Source: Streptomyces hilarionis (GTDB lineage Bacteria; Actinomycetota; Actinomycetes; Streptomycetales; Streptomycetaceae). From it: a stretch of 35,001 nucleotides of DNA. The stretch is from positions 1-35,001 of the forward strand of contig NZ_JAHHIT010000058.1 in the NCBI RefSeq assembly GCF_024539675.1. Direction: 5' to 3'. The first letter of the stretch is position 1. Every line of letters begins with the position of its first letter. The notes below the pieces were generated by a model, which worked only from the letters and a program-made list of their open reading frames with translations, was not told the origin of the DNA and did not search any database. Positions 23,243 through 31,639 of this stretch are shown in pieces. Position numbers and translations under genes: made by a program.

Positions 23243-23661
23243 TGGCTACGCGTCACCCGAGCATCGCCTCCAAGGCGGCCAAGGCCGCCAAGGCCGCGCG
23301 CGTCGCCAAGGCGAAGCGCCACGAGGCCGAGGGCAAGAACACCGTCGTCACCGCGCCCAGCAAGTCGTACACGGACCCCCGTGACGTCCTGCTGAAGCCG
23401 GTCGTGTCGGAGAAGAGCTACGCGCTCCTCGACGAGAACAAGTACACGTTCATCGTCGACCCGAACGCCAACAAGACCCAGATCAAGCAGGCCGTCCAGG
23501 CGGTCTTCTCGGTCAAGGTCACCGGGGTCAACACGATCAACCGCATCGGCAAGCGCAAGCGCACGAAGACCGGTTTCGGTCAGCGTGCCGCCACGAAGCG
23601 AGCGATCGTGACCCTTGCTGAGGGCGACCGTATCGACATCTTCGGCGGTCCGACCGCCTGA
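23242..23661 (+). CDS. rplW: 50S ribosomal protein L23
   Basis: A 139-residue L23, the docking site at the tunnel exit for trigger factor and the signal recognition particle. The ordinary domain begins near [15 protein letters not shown] (about residue 46). Before it is an extra N-terminus of about 45 residues, rich in Lys and Ala ([18 protein letters not shown]), which makes it longer than the usual 95-100 residues. The extension is in frame, has matching codon bias and starts at an ATG overlapping the rplD stop, so it is real. Confidence 0.97.
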   Translation: MATRHPSIASKAAKAAKAARVAKAKRHEAEGKNTVVTAPSKSYTDPRDVLLKPVVSEKSYALLDENKYTFIVDPNANKTQIKQAVQAVFSVKVTGVNTINRIGKRKRTKTGFGQRAATKRAIVTLAEGDRIDIFGGPTA

Positions 23662-23673
23662 GGGCGGTCCGGA

Positions 23674-23691
23674 TCGTCCGATATCGGACGA
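23674..23691. repeat. Perfect 18-bp palindrome ahead of rplB
   Basis: TCGTCCGAT (23674-23682) is directly followed by its reverse complement ATCGGACGA (23683-23691). The rplB ribosome site GAGGA (23690-23694) touches its right edge. It could fold as a hairpin limiting rplB translation or serve as a protein-binding site. Confidence 0.55.
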
Positions 23692-23701
23692 GGACTGAAT
23701 A

Positions 23702-24538
23702 ATGGGAATCCGCAAGTACAAGCCGACTACGCCGGGCCGTCGTGGCTCCAGCGTCGCCGACTTCGTCGAGGTCACGCGGTCCACGCCGGAGAAGTCGCTG
23801 GTCCGCCCGCTGCACAGCAAGGGCGGCCGTAACAACGCCGGTCGTGTGACCGTTCGCCACCAGGGTGGCGGACACAAGCGCGCCTACCGAGTGATCGACT
23901 TCCGTCGTCACGACAAGGACGGCGTGCCGGCGAAGGTCGCGCACATCGAGTACGACCCCAACCGCACCGCGCGCATCGCGCTGCTGCACTACGCCGACGG
24001 CGAGAAGCGCTACATCCTCGCCCCGCGCAACCTGCAGCAGGGTGACCGCGTCGAGAACGGTCCCGGGGCCGACATCAAGCCGGGCAACAACCTGGCGATC
24101 CGCAACATCCCGGTCGGTACCACGATCCACGCGATCGAGCTCCGTCCCGGTGGCGGCGCCAAGTTCGCCCGCTCCGCCGGCGCCTCCGTGCAGCTGCTCG
24201 CGAAGGAGGGCTCGATGGCCCACCTTCGTATGCCGTCCGGTGAGATCCGCCTGGTCGACCAGCGCTGCCGCGCCACGGTCGGCGAGGTCGGCAACGCCGA
24301 GCAGAGCAACATCAACTGGGGCAAGGCCGGCCGCAAGCGCTGGCTGGGCGTCCGCCCGACCGTTCGCGGTGTGGCGATGAACCCGGTTGACCACCCCCAC
24401 GGTGGTGGTGAGGGCAAGACCTCCGGTGGTCGCCACCCGGTCAGCCCCTGGGGTCAGAAGGAGGGTCGTACTCGTTCGCCGAAGAAGGCTTCGAACAAGT
24501 ACATCGTCCGCCGCCGCAAGACGAACAAGAAGCGCTAG
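23702..24538 (+). CDS. rplB: 50S ribosomal protein L2
   Basis: The 278-residue L2, needed for subunit joining and peptidyl transfer. [17 protein letters not shown] opens it, and the essential loop [10 protein letters not shown] lies at about residues 229-238. Length is normal. The 40-base gap after rplW, holding an 18-bp palindrome, is larger than most gaps in this operon. Confidence 0.98.
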   Translation: MGIRKYKPTTPGRRGSSVADFVEVTRSTPEKSLVRPLHSKGGRNNAGRVTVRHQGGGHKRAYRVIDFRRHDKDGVPAKVAHIEYDPNRTARIALLHYADGEKRYILAPRNLQQGDRVENGPGADIKPGNNLAIRNIPVGTTIHAIELRPGGGAKFARSAGASVQLLAKEGSMAHLRMPSGEIRLVDQRCRATVGEVGNAEQSNINWGKAGRKRWLGVRPTVRGVAMNPVDHPHGGGEGKTSGGRHPVSPWGQKEGRTRSPKKASNKYIVRRRKTNKKR

Positions 24539-24550
24539 GAGCGGGTTTAG

Positions 24551-24832
24551 ATGCCGCGCAGTCTCAAGAAGGGGCCCTTCGTCGACGACCACCTCGTGAA
24601 GAAGGTGGACGCCCAGAACGAAGCCGGTTCCAAGAACGTCATCAAGACCTGGTCCCGTCGCTCGATGATCATTCCCAGCATGCTGGGCCACACGATCGCG
24701 GTGCACAACGGCAAGACCCACATTCCGGTGTTTGTCACCGAGTCGATGGTCGGCCACAAGCTCGGCGAGTTCTCGCCGACGCGCACCTTCCGGGGTCACG
24801 TCAAGGACGACCGGAAGTCGAAGCGCCGCTAA
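24551..24832 (+). CDS. rpsS: 30S ribosomal protein S19
   Basis: The 93-residue S19, in the 30S head next to S13. [19 protein letters not shown] and [16 protein letters not shown] are typical. It begins 12 bases after rplB, with AGGAGCGGG (24538-24546) as ribosome site. Confidence 0.98.
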   Translation: MPRSLKKGPFVDDHLVKKVDAQNEAGSKNVIKTWSRRSMIIPSMLGHTIAVHNGKTHIPVFVTESMVGHKLGEFSPTRTFRGHVKDDRKSKRR

Positions 24833-24874
24833 CAGCGGGGTGGAATGACCATGACAGACACTGGAAGGACAACC

Positions 24875-25222
24875 ATGGAAGCCAGGGCCCAGGCGCGGTA
24901 CATCCGCGTCACGCCCATGAAGGCCCGCCGGGTGGTGGACCTTATCCGTGGCATGGACGCCACGGAGGCTCAGGCGGTCCTGCGTTTCGCCCCGCAGGCC
25001 GCGAGCGTGCCGGTCGGCAAGGTGCTTGACAGCGCCATCGCCAACGCCGCGCACAACTACGACCACACTGACGCAGACAGCCTCTTCATCTCCGAGGCCT
25101 ACGTCGACGAGGGCCCGACCCTGAAGCGGTTCCGTCCGCGCGCCCAGGGCCGCGCCTACCGGATCCGCAAGCGGACCAGCCACATCACCGTGGTCGTCAG
25201 CAGCAAGGAAGGGACCCGGTAA
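24875..25222 (+). CDS. rplV: 50S ribosomal protein L22
   Basis: L22, whose beta-hairpin lines the exit tunnel. Three in-frame ATGs compete: 24845, 24851 and 24875. Only 24875 has a strong ribosome site at good spacing (GGAAGGA, 24863-24869), giving a 115-residue protein starting [17 protein letters not shown]; starting at 24845 gives 125 residues. The hairpin segment [17 protein letters not shown] is intact. The stop overlaps the rpsC start (TAATG). Confidence 0.95.
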   Translation: MEARAQARYIRVTPMKARRVVDLIRGMDATEAQAVLRFAPQAASVPVGKVLDSAIANAAHNYDHTDADSLFISEAYVDEGPTLKRFRPRAQGRAYRIRKRTSHITVVVSSKEGTR

Positions 25223-26055
25223 TGGGCCAGAAGGTTAACCCGCATGGGTTCCGGCTCGGCATCACCACGGACTTCAAGTCCCGCTGGTACGCCGACAAGT
25301 CGTACAAGGAATACGTCGGAGAAGACGTCGCCATCCGTCGGATGATGACGTCCGGCATGGAGCGCGCCGGCATCTCGAAGGTGGAGATCGAGCGCACCCG
25401 TGACCGTGTCCGCGTCGACATCCACACCGCGCGTCCGGGCATCGTCATCGGCCGCCGCGGCGCCGAGGCCGACCGTATCCGCGGCGACCTGGAGAAGCTG
25501 ACCAAGAAGCAGGTCCAGCTGAACATCCTCGAGGTCAAGAACCCCGAGGTCGACGCTCAGCTGGTGGCCCAGGCCGTCGCCGAGCAGCTCTCCTCCCGCG
25601 TCTCCTTCCGTCGCGCCATGCGTAAGAGCATGCAGTCGGCGATGAAGGCGGGCGCCAAGGGCATCAAGATCCAGTGCGGTGGCCGCCTCGGCGGCGCCGA
25701 GATGTCCCGCTCGGAGTTCTACCGCGAGGGCCGTGTGCCCCTGCACACGCTCCGCGCGAACGTGGACTACGGCTTCTTCGAGGCCAAGACGACCTTCGGC
25801 CGCATCGGCGTGAAGGTCTGGATCTACAAGGGCGACGTCAAGAACATCGCCGAGGTCCGCGCCGAGAACGCCGCCGCCCGCGCCGGCAACCGCCCGGCTC
25901 GTGGCGGCGCCGACCGCCCGGCCGGCCGTGGTGGCCGCGGTGGCGAGCGTGGCGGTCGCGGTCGTAAGCCGCAGCAGGCTCCCGCCGCCGAGGCCCCCAA
26001 GGCCGAGGCTCCGGCGGCTGCCGCTCCGGCTGAGAGCACCGGAACGGAGGCCTGA
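25222..26055 (+). CDS. rpsC: 30S ribosomal protein S3
   Basis: A 277-residue S3, part of the mRNA entry helicase. [13 protein letters not shown] opens it, and the KH domain has the GRRG loop at residues 77-80. After the conserved domain ends (about residue 210) there is an extra tail: an Arg/Gly-rich stretch and then an Ala/Pro/Glu stretch ([15 protein letters not shown]). This makes it longer than the E. coli form (233) and is common in actinobacteria. Confidence 0.98.
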   Translation: MGQKVNPHGFRLGITTDFKSRWYADKSYKEYVGEDVAIRRMMTSGMERAGISKVEIERTRDRVRVDIHTARPGIVIGRRGAEADRIRGDLEKLTKKQVQLNILEVKNPEVDAQLVAQAVAEQLSSRVSFRRAMRKSMQSAMKAGAKGIKIQCGGRLGGAEMSRSEFYREGRVPLHTLRANVDYGFFEAKTTFGRIGVKVWIYKGDVKNIAEVRAENAAARAGNRPARGGADRPAGRGGRGGERGGRGRKPQQAPAAEAPKAEAPAAAAPAESTGTEA

Positions 26056-26060
26056 CCGAC

Positions 26061-26480
26061 ATGCTGATCCCCCGTAGGGTCAAGCACCGCAAGCAGCACC
26101 ACCCGAAGCGCCGTGGTCAGGCCAAGGGCGGTACGACGGTCTCGTTCGGCGAGTACGGCATTCAGGCCCTCACGCCGGCGTACGTGACCAACCGCCAGAT
26201 CGAGGCGGCCCGTATCGCCATGACCCGCCACATCAAGCGTGGCGGCAAGGTCTGGATCAACATCTACCCGGACCGCCCGCTCACGAAGAAGCCTGCCGAG
26301 ACCCGCATGGGTTCCGGTAAGGGTTCTCCCGAGTGGTGGATCGCGAACGTGCACCCGGGCCGGGTCATGTTCGAGCTGTCCTACCCCAACGAGAAGATCG
26401 CCCGTGAGGCCCTGACTCGCGCCGCTCACAAGCTGCCGATGAAGTGCCGGATCGTCAAGCGCGAGGCAGGTGAAGCGTGA
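26061..26480 (+). CDS. rplP: 50S ribosomal protein L16
   Basis: The 139-residue L16, near the A-site and the 5S r[22 protein letters not shown] and [16 protein letters not shown] are diagnostic. Its ribosome site (GGAACGGAGG, 26041-26050) lies in the rpsC end. Its stop overlaps the rpmC start (TGATG). Confidence 0.98.
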   Translation: MLIPRRVKHRKQHHPKRRGQAKGGTTVSFGEYGIQALTPAYVTNRQIEAARIAMTRHIKRGGKVWINIYPDRPLTKKPAETRMGSGKGSPEWWIANVHPGRVMFELSYPNEKIAREALTRAAHKLPMKCRIVKREAGEA

Positions 26481-26704
26481 TGTCGGCCGGTACCAAGGCG
26501 TCCGAGCTGCGCGAACTGGGTGACGAGGAGCTTCTGGCGAAGCTCCGCGAAGCCAAGGAAGAGCTGTTCAACCTCCGCTTCCAGGCGGCGACGGGTCAGC
26601 TCGAGAACCACGGTCGGCTCAAGGCCGTCCGTAAGGACATCGCGCGGATCTACACCCTGATGCGTGAGCGCGAGCTGGGCATCGAGACGGTGGAGAGCGC
26701 CTGA
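26480..26704 (+). CDS. rpmC: 50S ribosomal protein L29
   Basis: A 74-residue L29, next to L23 at the tunnel exit. I start at ATG 26480, which overlaps the rplP stop, rather than the GTG three bases earlier. The helical-hairpin sequence [17 protein letters not shown] is typical. It overlaps rpsQ by TGATG. Confidence 0.97.
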   Translation: MSAGTKASELRELGDEELLAKLREAKEELFNLRFQAATGQLENHGRLKAVRKDIARIYTLMRERELGIETVESA

Positions 26705-26988
26705 TGAGCGAGAGCAACGTGACTGAGAACACCGAGGCCCGTGGCTTCCGGAAGACCCGCGAGGGTCTGGTCGTCAGCGACAAGATGGACAAGACCGTCG
26801 TCGTCGCCGTCGAGGACCGTGTGAAGCACGCGCTGTACGGCAAGGTCATCCGCCGTACGAACAAGCTCAAGGCTCACGACGAGCAGAACGCCGCGGGCGT
26901 CGGCGACCGTGTCCTCCTCGCGGAGACCCGGCCGCTGTCCGCGACGAAGCGCTGGCGCGTCGTCGAGATCCTCGAGAAGGCCAAGTAA
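26704..26988 (+). CDS. rpsQ: 30S ribosomal protein S17
   Basis: A 94-residue S17, a primary 16S-binding protein. The OB-fold domain is recognisable from [17 protein letters not shown] and [16 protein letters not shown]. About 15 residues ([15 protein letters not shown]) precede the usual start of the fold, as in many actinobacteria. Last gene of the S10 block; a 100-base gap with hairpins follows. Confidence 0.97.
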   Translation: MSESNVTENTEARGFRKTREGLVVSDKMDKTVVVAVEDRVKHALYGKVIRRTNKLKAHDEQNAAGVGDRVLLAETRPLSATKRWRVVEILEKAK

Positions 26989-26991
26989 TTC

Positions 26992-27015
26992 TCCTGCGGG
27001 GCATTCCTCGCAGGA
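26992..27015 (+). repeat. Small hairpin after rpsQ
   Basis: TCCTGCG (26992-26998) and CGCAGGA (27009-27015) form a 7-bp stem with a 10-nt loop, directly after the rpsQ stop. Confidence 0.5.
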
Positions 27016-27030
27016 CAGTTCCGCCAGGCT

Positions 27031-27060
27031 CCGGGAGCCGCTCCGCTGAGCGGCTCCCGG
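27031..27060 (+). terminator. Hairpin at the S10/spc border
   Basis: CCGGGAGCCGCTC (27031-27043) pairs perfectly with GAGCGGCTCCCGG (27048-27060) over 13 bp with a CGCT loop and no U-tract. It separates rpsQ from rplN. No promoter is visible before rplN, so it may be a partial terminator or a processing point rather than a full stop. Confidence 0.7.
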
Positions 27061-27088
27061 GGAACCGGCAGACAAACAGGAGATAGAC

Positions 27089-27457
27089 GTGATCCAGCAG
27101 GAGTCGCGACTGCGTGTCGCCGACAACACTGGTGCGAAGGAAATCCTTTGCATCCGTGTGCTCGGTGGCTCCGGTCGCCGCTACGCGGGCATCGGTGACG
27201 TCATCGTCGCCACCGTCAAGGACGCGATCCCCGGTGGCAACGTGAAGAAGGGTGACGTCGTCAAGGCGGTCATCGTTCGCACCGTCAAGGAGCGCCGCCG
27301 TCCGGACGGCTCGTACATCCGTTTCGACGAGAACGCCGCCGTCATTCTGAAGAACGACGGCGACCCTCGCGGCACCCGCATCTTCGGCCCGGTCGGGCGC
27401 GAGCTGCGCGAGAAGAAGTTCATGAAGATCATCTCGCTGGCTCCGGAGGTGCTGTAA
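27089..27457 (+). CDS. rplN: 50S ribosomal protein L14
   Basis: The 122-residue L14, at the subunit interface and the binding site of the silencing factor RsfS. It starts at GTG 27089, six bases after AGGAG (27078-27082). [19 protein letters not shown] and [20 protein letters not shown] are diagnostic. First gene of the spc block. Confidence 0.98.
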   Translation: MIQQESRLRVADNTGAKEILCIRVLGGSGRRYAGIGDVIVATVKDAIPGGNVKKGDVVKAVIVRTVKERRRPDGSYIRFDENAAVILKNDGDPRGTRIFGPVGRELREKKFMKIISLAPEVL

Positions 27458-27459
27458 GC

Positions 27460-27783
27460 ATGAAGATCAAGAAGGGCGACCTGGTCCAGGTCATCACCGG
27501 TAAGGACAAGGGCAAGCAGGGCAAGGTCATCGCGGCCTTCCCCCGCGAGGACCGCGTCCTGGTCGAGGGTGTCAACCGGGTCAAGAAGCACACGAAGGCC
27601 GGTCCGACCGCCAAGGGCTCGCAGGCCGGCGGCATCGTGACCACCGAGGCCCCGATCCACGTGTCCAACGTTCAGCTGGTCGTGGAGAAGGACGGCAACA
27701 AGGTCGTCACGCGCGTCGGTTACCGCTTCGACGACGAGGGCAACAAGATCCGCGTTGCCAAGCGGACGGGTGAGGACATCTGA
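27460..27783 (+). CDS. rplX: 50S ribosomal protein L24
   Basis: The 107-residue L24, an assembly initiator near the tunnel exit. [21 protein letters not shown] is its KOW motif. It begins two bases after rplN and ends in a TGATG overlap with rplE. Confidence 0.98.
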   Translation: MKIKKGDLVQVITGKDKGKQGKVIAAFPREDRVLVEGVNRVKKHTKAGPTAKGSQAGGIVTTEAPIHVSNVQLVVEKDGNKVVTRVGYRFDDEGNKIRVAKRTGEDI

Positions 27784-28340
27784 TGGCTACCACCACGACT
27801 CCGCGTCTCAAGACGAAGTACCGCGAGGAGATCGCGGGCAAGCTGCGTGAGGAGTTCTCCTACGAGAACGTCATGCAGATCCCCGGCCTCGTCAAGATCG
27901 TGGTCAACATGGGTGTGGGCGACGCCGCCCGCGACTCCAAGCTGATCGAGGGCGCCATCCGCGACCTCACCACGATCACCGGTCAGAAGCCGGCCGTCAC
28001 CAAGGCCCGCAAGTCCATCGCGCAGTTCAAGCTGCGCGAGGGTCAGCCGATCGGTGCCCACGTCACGCTTCGTGGCGACCGCATGTGGGAGTTCCTGGAC
28101 CGCACCCTGTCGCTCGCGCTCCCGCGCATCCGCGACTTCCGTGGTCTGTCCCCCAAGCAGTTCGACGGCCGTGGCAACTACACCTTCGGTCTCACGGAGC
28201 AGGTCATGTTCCACGAGATCGACCAGGACAAGATCGACCGTGTCCGGGGTATGGACATCACCGTGGTCACCACGGCGACCAACGACGCTGAGGGCCGCGC
28301 GCTCCTTCGTCACCTCGGCTTCCCCTTCAAGGAGGCGTGA
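27783..28340 (+). CDS. rplE: 50S ribosomal protein L5
   Basis: The 185-residue L5, which binds 5S rRNA and touches the P-site t[18 protein letters not shown] and the central [20 protein letters not shown] are typical. The start overlaps the rplX stop. Confidence 0.98.
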   Translation: MATTTTPRLKTKYREEIAGKLREEFSYENVMQIPGLVKIVVNMGVGDAARDSKLIEGAIRDLTTITGQKPAVTKARKSIAQFKLREGQPIGAHVTLRGDRMWEFLDRTLSLALPRIRDFRGLSPKQFDGRGNYTFGLTEQVMFHEIDQDKIDRVRGMDITVVTTATNDAEGRALLRHLGFPFKEA

Positions 28341-28345
28341 GCGAG

Positions 28346-28531
28346 ATGGCGAAGAAGGCTCTGATCGCGAAGGCTGCTCGCAAGCCCAAGTTCGCTGTGC
28401 GCGCTTACAACCGCTGCCAGCGCTGCGGTCGTCCGCACTCCGTGTACCGCAAGTTCGGCCTCTGCCGTGTGTGCCTTCGTGAGATGGCTCACCGCGGCGA
28501 GCTGCCGGGCGTGACCAAGAGCTCCTGGTAA
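28346..28531 (+). CDS. rpsN: 30S ribosomal protein S14, zinc-binding type
   Basis: A 61-residue short S14 (also called type Z or rpsZ). I start it at ATG 28346, ten bases after GGAGG (28331-28335); a GTG at 28337 is in frame but too near the ribosome site. The zinc ribbon is C24, C27, C40 and C43, so this is the C+ form. Some streptomycetes also carry a zinc-free S14 elsewhere, used under zinc shortage. It begins six bases after rplE. Confidence 0.97.
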   Translation: MAKKALIAKAARKPKFAVRAYNRCQRCGRPHSVYRKFGLCRVCLREMAHRGELPGVTKSSW

Positions 28532-28589
28532 ACACCCCTTTCAGGGTTCCAGAGGCTCTCGGTAAGCAATGGGCGTGTCAGGTGCCCGT

Positions 28590-28613
28590 CCTCCCATGCC
28601 GTAGGCTGGGAGG
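28590..28613 (+). repeat. Hairpin between rpsN and rpsH
   Basis: CCTCCCA (28590-28596) pairs with TGGGAGG (28607-28613), and inside it GCC (28598-28600) pairs with GGC (28604-28606) with one bulged base. A second stem, GGGCG/CGCCC (28617-28631), follows at once. The gap of about 210 bases here is the longest inside the spc block and may hold an attenuator or processing site. A TAGGCT at 28602 resembles a -10, but no -35 fits. Confidence 0.5.
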
Positions 28614-28740
28614 GTTGGGCGCCTGACGCCCGTACGACTTACTACGCCGTAGGTCCACCGCGCCGCACCCGTCCCGTCTCGGATCGGGGAGAGGGATGGC
28701 GCACCAGGAAACCCCGGCGAGAGAGGCCACAGGCCAATTC

Positions 28741-29139
28741 ATGACCATGACTGATCCGATCGCAGACATGCTTACGCGTCTGCGGAACGCGAACTCGGCG
28801 TATCACGACTCCGTGACGATGCCGGCATCGAAGATCAAGTCTCACATCGCGGAGATCCTCCAGCAGGAGGGCTTCATCACGGGCTGGAAGGTCGAGGACG
28901 CCGAGGTCGGCAAGAACCTCGTTCTCGAGCTGAAGTTCGGCCCGAACCGTGAGCGCTCCATCGCGGGCATCAAGCGGATCTCCAAGCCCGGTCTCCGGGT
29001 TTACGCGAAGTCCACCTCCCTGCCCAAGGTGCTCGGTGGCCTCGGCGTGGCGATCATCTCCACGTCGCACGGTCTCCTCACCGACAAGCAGGCCGGCAAG
29101 AAGGGCGTAGGCGGAGAAGTTCTCGCCTACGTCTGGTAA
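28741..29139 (+). CDS. rpsH: 30S ribosomal protein S8
   Basis: A 132-residue S8, a primary 16S-binding protein; in E. coli it is the spc-operon repressor. [18 protein letters not shown] is the family start, at ATG 28741. An in-frame ATG at 28696 would add 15 residues and has a richer purine stretch (GGGGAGAGGG) but at almost no spacing; the site for 28741 is AGG at 28731-28733. C-terminal [20 protein letters not shown] is intact. Confidence 0.97.
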   Translation: MTMTDPIADMLTRLRNANSAYHDSVTMPASKIKSHIAEILQQEGFITGWKVEDAEVGKNLVLELKFGPNRERSIAGIKRISKPGLRVYAKSTSLPKVLGGLGVAIISTSHGLLTDKQAGKKGVGGEVLAYVW

Positions 29140-29163
29140 CGGAAGGGAACGGAGGAAACAGCT

Positions 29164-29703
29164 ATGTCGCGTATTGGCAAGCTCCCCATCACGGTTCCCG
29201 CCGGCGTGGACGTCACCATCGACGGCCAGACGGTTTCGGTCAAGGGCCCCAAGGGCTCGCTGACGCACACCGTCGTTTCGCCGATCGAGATCGCCAAGGG
29301 TGAGGACGGCGTTCTGAACGTCACCCGCCCCAACGACGAGCGTCAGAGCAAGGCCCTGCACGGCCTGTCCCGCACGCTGGTGGCGAACATGATCACCGGC
29401 GTGACCCAGGGTTACGTGAAGAAGCTCGAGATCAGTGGTGTCGGTTACCGCGTGACCGCGAAGGGCTCGAACCTCGAGTTCGCGCTCGGTTACAGCCACC
29501 CGATCACCGTCGAGGCGCCCGAGGGCATCACCTTCAAGGTGGAGACCCCGACCCGCTTCCAGGTCGAGGGCATCGACAAGCAGAAGGTCGGCGAGGTCGC
29601 GGCCAACATCCGCAAGCTCCGCAAGCCCGACCCGTACAAGGCCAAGGGCGTCAAGTACGAGGGCGAAGTCATCCGCCGCAAGGTCGGAAAGGCGGGTAAG
29701 TAA
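29164..29703 (+). CDS. rplF: 50S ribosomal protein L6
   Basis: The 179-residue L6, near the factor-binding site. [15 protein letters not shown] and the C-terminal [13 protein letters not shown] are typical. GGAGG (29151-29155) lies at normal distance from the ATG. Confidence 0.98.
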   Translation: MSRIGKLPITVPAGVDVTIDGQTVSVKGPKGSLTHTVVSPIEIAKGEDGVLNVTRPNDERQSKALHGLSRTLVANMITGVTQGYVKKLEISGVGYRVTAKGSNLEFALGYSHPITVEAPEGITFKVETPTRFQVEGIDKQKVGEVAANIRKLRKPDPYKAKGVKYEGEVIRRKVGKAGK

Positions 29704-29706
29704 GCC

Positions 29707-30090
29707 ATGGCATACGGACAGAAGATCCTCAAGGGCGACGCTTACAAGCGTGCCGCGATCAAGCGTCGCCACATCCGGATCCGTAAGCACATCTCGGGTA
29801 CGGCGGAGCGTCCGCGCCTGGTCGTGACGCGCTCCAACCGCCACATCGTGGCTCAGGTCATCGACGACATCAAGGGTCACACCCTGGCGTCGGCGTCGAC
29901 CCTGGACACCACGATCCGCGGTGGTGAGGCCGACAAGTCCTCGCAGGCCAAGCAGGTCGGCGCCCTGGTCGCCGAGCGCGCCAAGGCCGCCGGTGTCGAG
30001 GCTGTCGTGTTCGACCGTGGTGGTAACCAGTACGCCGGGCGCATCGCCGCCCTGGCGGACGCCGCCCGCGAAGCCGGACTCAAGTTCTGA
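29707..30090 (+). CDS. rplR: 50S ribosomal protein L18
   Basis: The 127-residue L18, which binds 5S rRNA together with L5. [19 protein letters not shown] and [17 protein letters not shown] are diagnostic. It begins three bases after rplF. Confidence 0.98.
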   Translation: MAYGQKILKGDAYKRAAIKRRHIRIRKHISGTAERPRLVVTRSNRHIVAQVIDDIKGHTLASASTLDTTIRGGEADKSSQAKQVGALVAERAKAAGVEAVVFDRGGNQYAGRIAALADAAREAGLKF

Positions 30091-30131
30091 GTCGGTTCCG
30101 TAGCTAGCGGAAACAGAGAGAGGTAATTCCA

Positions 30132-30740
30132 ATGGCTGGACCCCAGCGCCGCGGTGGCGGTGCCGGTGGCGGCGAGCGGCGGGACCGGAAGGGCCGTGAC
30201 GGCGGCGCTGCTGCCGCCGAGAAGACCGCGTACGTTGAGCGCGTCGTCGCGATCAACCGTGTCGCCAAGGTTGTGAAGGGTGGTCGTCGCTTCAGCTTCA
30301 CCGCGCTGGTCGTGGTGGGCGACGGTGACGGCACCGTGGGTGTCGGATACGGCAAGGCCAAGGAGGTGCCGGCCGCCATCGCCAAGGGCGTTGAGGAGGC
30401 CAAGAAGCACTTCTTCAAGGTCCCGCGTATCCAGGGCACCATCCCGCACCCGATCACGGGCGAGAAGGCCGCGGGCGTCGTCCTGCTCAAGCCTGCTTCC
30501 CCCGGTACCGGCGTCATCGCCGGTGGCCCGGTGCGTGCGGTGCTCGAGTGCGCCGGCGTTCACGACATCCTGTCGAAGTCGCTCGGCTCGTCGAACGCGA
30601 TCAACATCGTGCACGCGACCGTGGAGGCCCTGAAGGGCCTGCAGCGTCCCGAGGAGATCGCGGCCCGCCGCGGTCTGCCCCTCGAGGACGTCGCCCCCGC
30701 GGCTCTGCTTCGTGCGCGTGCCGGGGCTGGTGCTGCGTAA
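30132..30740 (+). CDS. rpsE: 30S ribosomal protein S5
   Basis: A 202-residue S5, important for fidelity and mRNA unwinding. A Gly/Arg-rich N-terminal extension ([20 protein letters not shown]) precedes the double-stranded-RNA-binding fold, making it longer than the E. coli form (167). [19 protein letters not shown] and [15 protein letters not shown] are typical. AGAGAGAGG (30115-30123) is the ribosome site. The stop overlaps rpmD (TAATG). Confidence 0.98.
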   Translation: MAGPQRRGGGAGGGERRDRKGRDGGAAAAEKTAYVERVVAINRVAKVVKGGRRFSFTALVVVGDGDGTVGVGYGKAKEVPAAIAKGVEEAKKHFFKVPRIQGTIPHPITGEKAAGVVLLKPASPGTGVIAGGPVRAVLECAGVHDILSKSLGSSNAINIVHATVEALKGLQRPEEIAARRGLPLEDVAPAALLRARAGAGAA

Positions 30741-30922
30741 TGGCACAGCTCCGGATCACCCAGACGAAGTCGTACATCGGCAGCAAGCAGAACCACCGTG
30801 ACACCCTGCGTTCGCTCGGGCTCAAGCGCCTGAACGACGTGGTCGTCAAGGAGGACCGCCCCGAGTTCCGCGGAATGGTGCACACCGTCCGCCACCTCGT
30901 GACGGTCGAGGAGGTCGACTGA
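30740..30922 (+). CDS. rpmD: 50S ribosomal protein L30
   Basis: A 60-residue L30 ([20 protein letters not shown]). The start overlaps the rpsE stop; the frame is open further upstream only as a shadow inside rpsE. The length is that of the family. Confidence 0.97.
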   Translation: MAQLRITQTKSYIGSKQNHRDTLRSLGLKRLNDVVVKEDRPEFRGMVHTVRHLVTVEEVD

Positions 30923-30924
30923 TC

Positions 30925-31380
30925 ATGGCGGAGAACAACCCGCTCAAGATCCACAACCTCCGTCCCGCCCCGGGCGCCAAGACCGCCAAGACCCGTGTGG
31001 GTCGTGGTGAGGCGTCGAAGGGTAAGACGGCCGGTCGTGGTACCAAGGGCACGAAGGCCCGTTACCAGGTTCCGGAGCGCTTCGAGGGTGGCCAGATGCC
31101 CCTCCACATGCGTCTTCCGAAGCTGAAGGGCTTCAAGAACCCGTTCAAGACCGAGTTCCAGGTCGTGAACCTCGACAAGCTGGGCGCGCTGTACCCGGAG
31201 GGTGGCGAGGTCACCGTCGAGGGGCTCGTCGCCAAGGGCGCCGTTCGCAAGAACAGCCTCGTCAAGGTCCTCGGCCAGGGCGAGATCTCCGTGGCGCTGC
31301 AGGTGACGGTCGACGCCGTCTCCGGCTCCGCCAAGGAGAAGATCACCGCCGCCGGCGGTACCGTCACCGAGCTCATCTGA
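30925..31380 (+). CDS. rplO: 50S ribosomal protein L15
   Basis: The 151-residue L15, a late 50S assembly protein. A basic Gly-rich N-terminus ([18 protein letters not shown]) and a folded C-terminal domain are seen. It begins two bases after rpmD and ends the spc ribosomal block, ahead of a strong terminator. Confidence 0.98.
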   Translation: MAENNPLKIHNLRPAPGAKTAKTRVGRGEASKGKTAGRGTKGTKARYQVPERFEGGQMPLHMRLPKLKGFKNPFKTEFQVVNLDKLGALYPEGGEVTVEGLVAKGAVRKNSLVKVLGQGEISVALQVTVDAVSGSAKEKITAAGGTVTELI

Positions 31381-31412
31381 ACATCTCAGGTGTCTCGATG
31401 ACTTGAGCGATC

Positions 31413-31452
31413 CCGACCGGGGATACCCCACAAATGGGGTATCCCCGGTTGG
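31413..31452 (+). terminator. spc operon terminator between rplO and secY
   Basis: ACCGGGGATACCCCA (31416-31430) pairs perfectly with TGGGGTATCCCCGGT (31435-31449) over 15 bp with a CAAA loop, and up to three more pairs including one G-U extend it outward. It is followed by TCGTTCC. Together with the 190-base leader after it, this suggests secY is transcribed on its own. Confidence 0.85.
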
Positions 31453-31476
31453 TCGTTCCTAGGGCAGGTGTGTCGC

Positions 31477-31639
31477 GGGTATGGTGACCAGCACTGCCCA
31501 CTTTTCACAAGGTTCCCCCAAGGGGGCACCTTGAGCGGCAGTCGACCGTTACTCATGTCGTTGTCGTAAGTCGTTGTTCTTATTGGACCCTCAAGACCGT
31601 CACCCTTGACGCAGATGCGCGGGGGTCGCAGGAGGCACC
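31477..31639 (+). promoter_or_regulatory. secY leader and candidate promoter
   Basis: TATGGT (31480-31485) is a plausible -10, without a recognisable -35. The same 11 bases (GGGTATGGTGA) occur after the rplL terminator at 3244-3254. Further on, CAAGGT (31508-31513) pairs with ACCTTG (31528-31533), with CCCC/GGGG inside, a probable leader hairpin. No gene is seen before secY. Confidence 0.4.
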
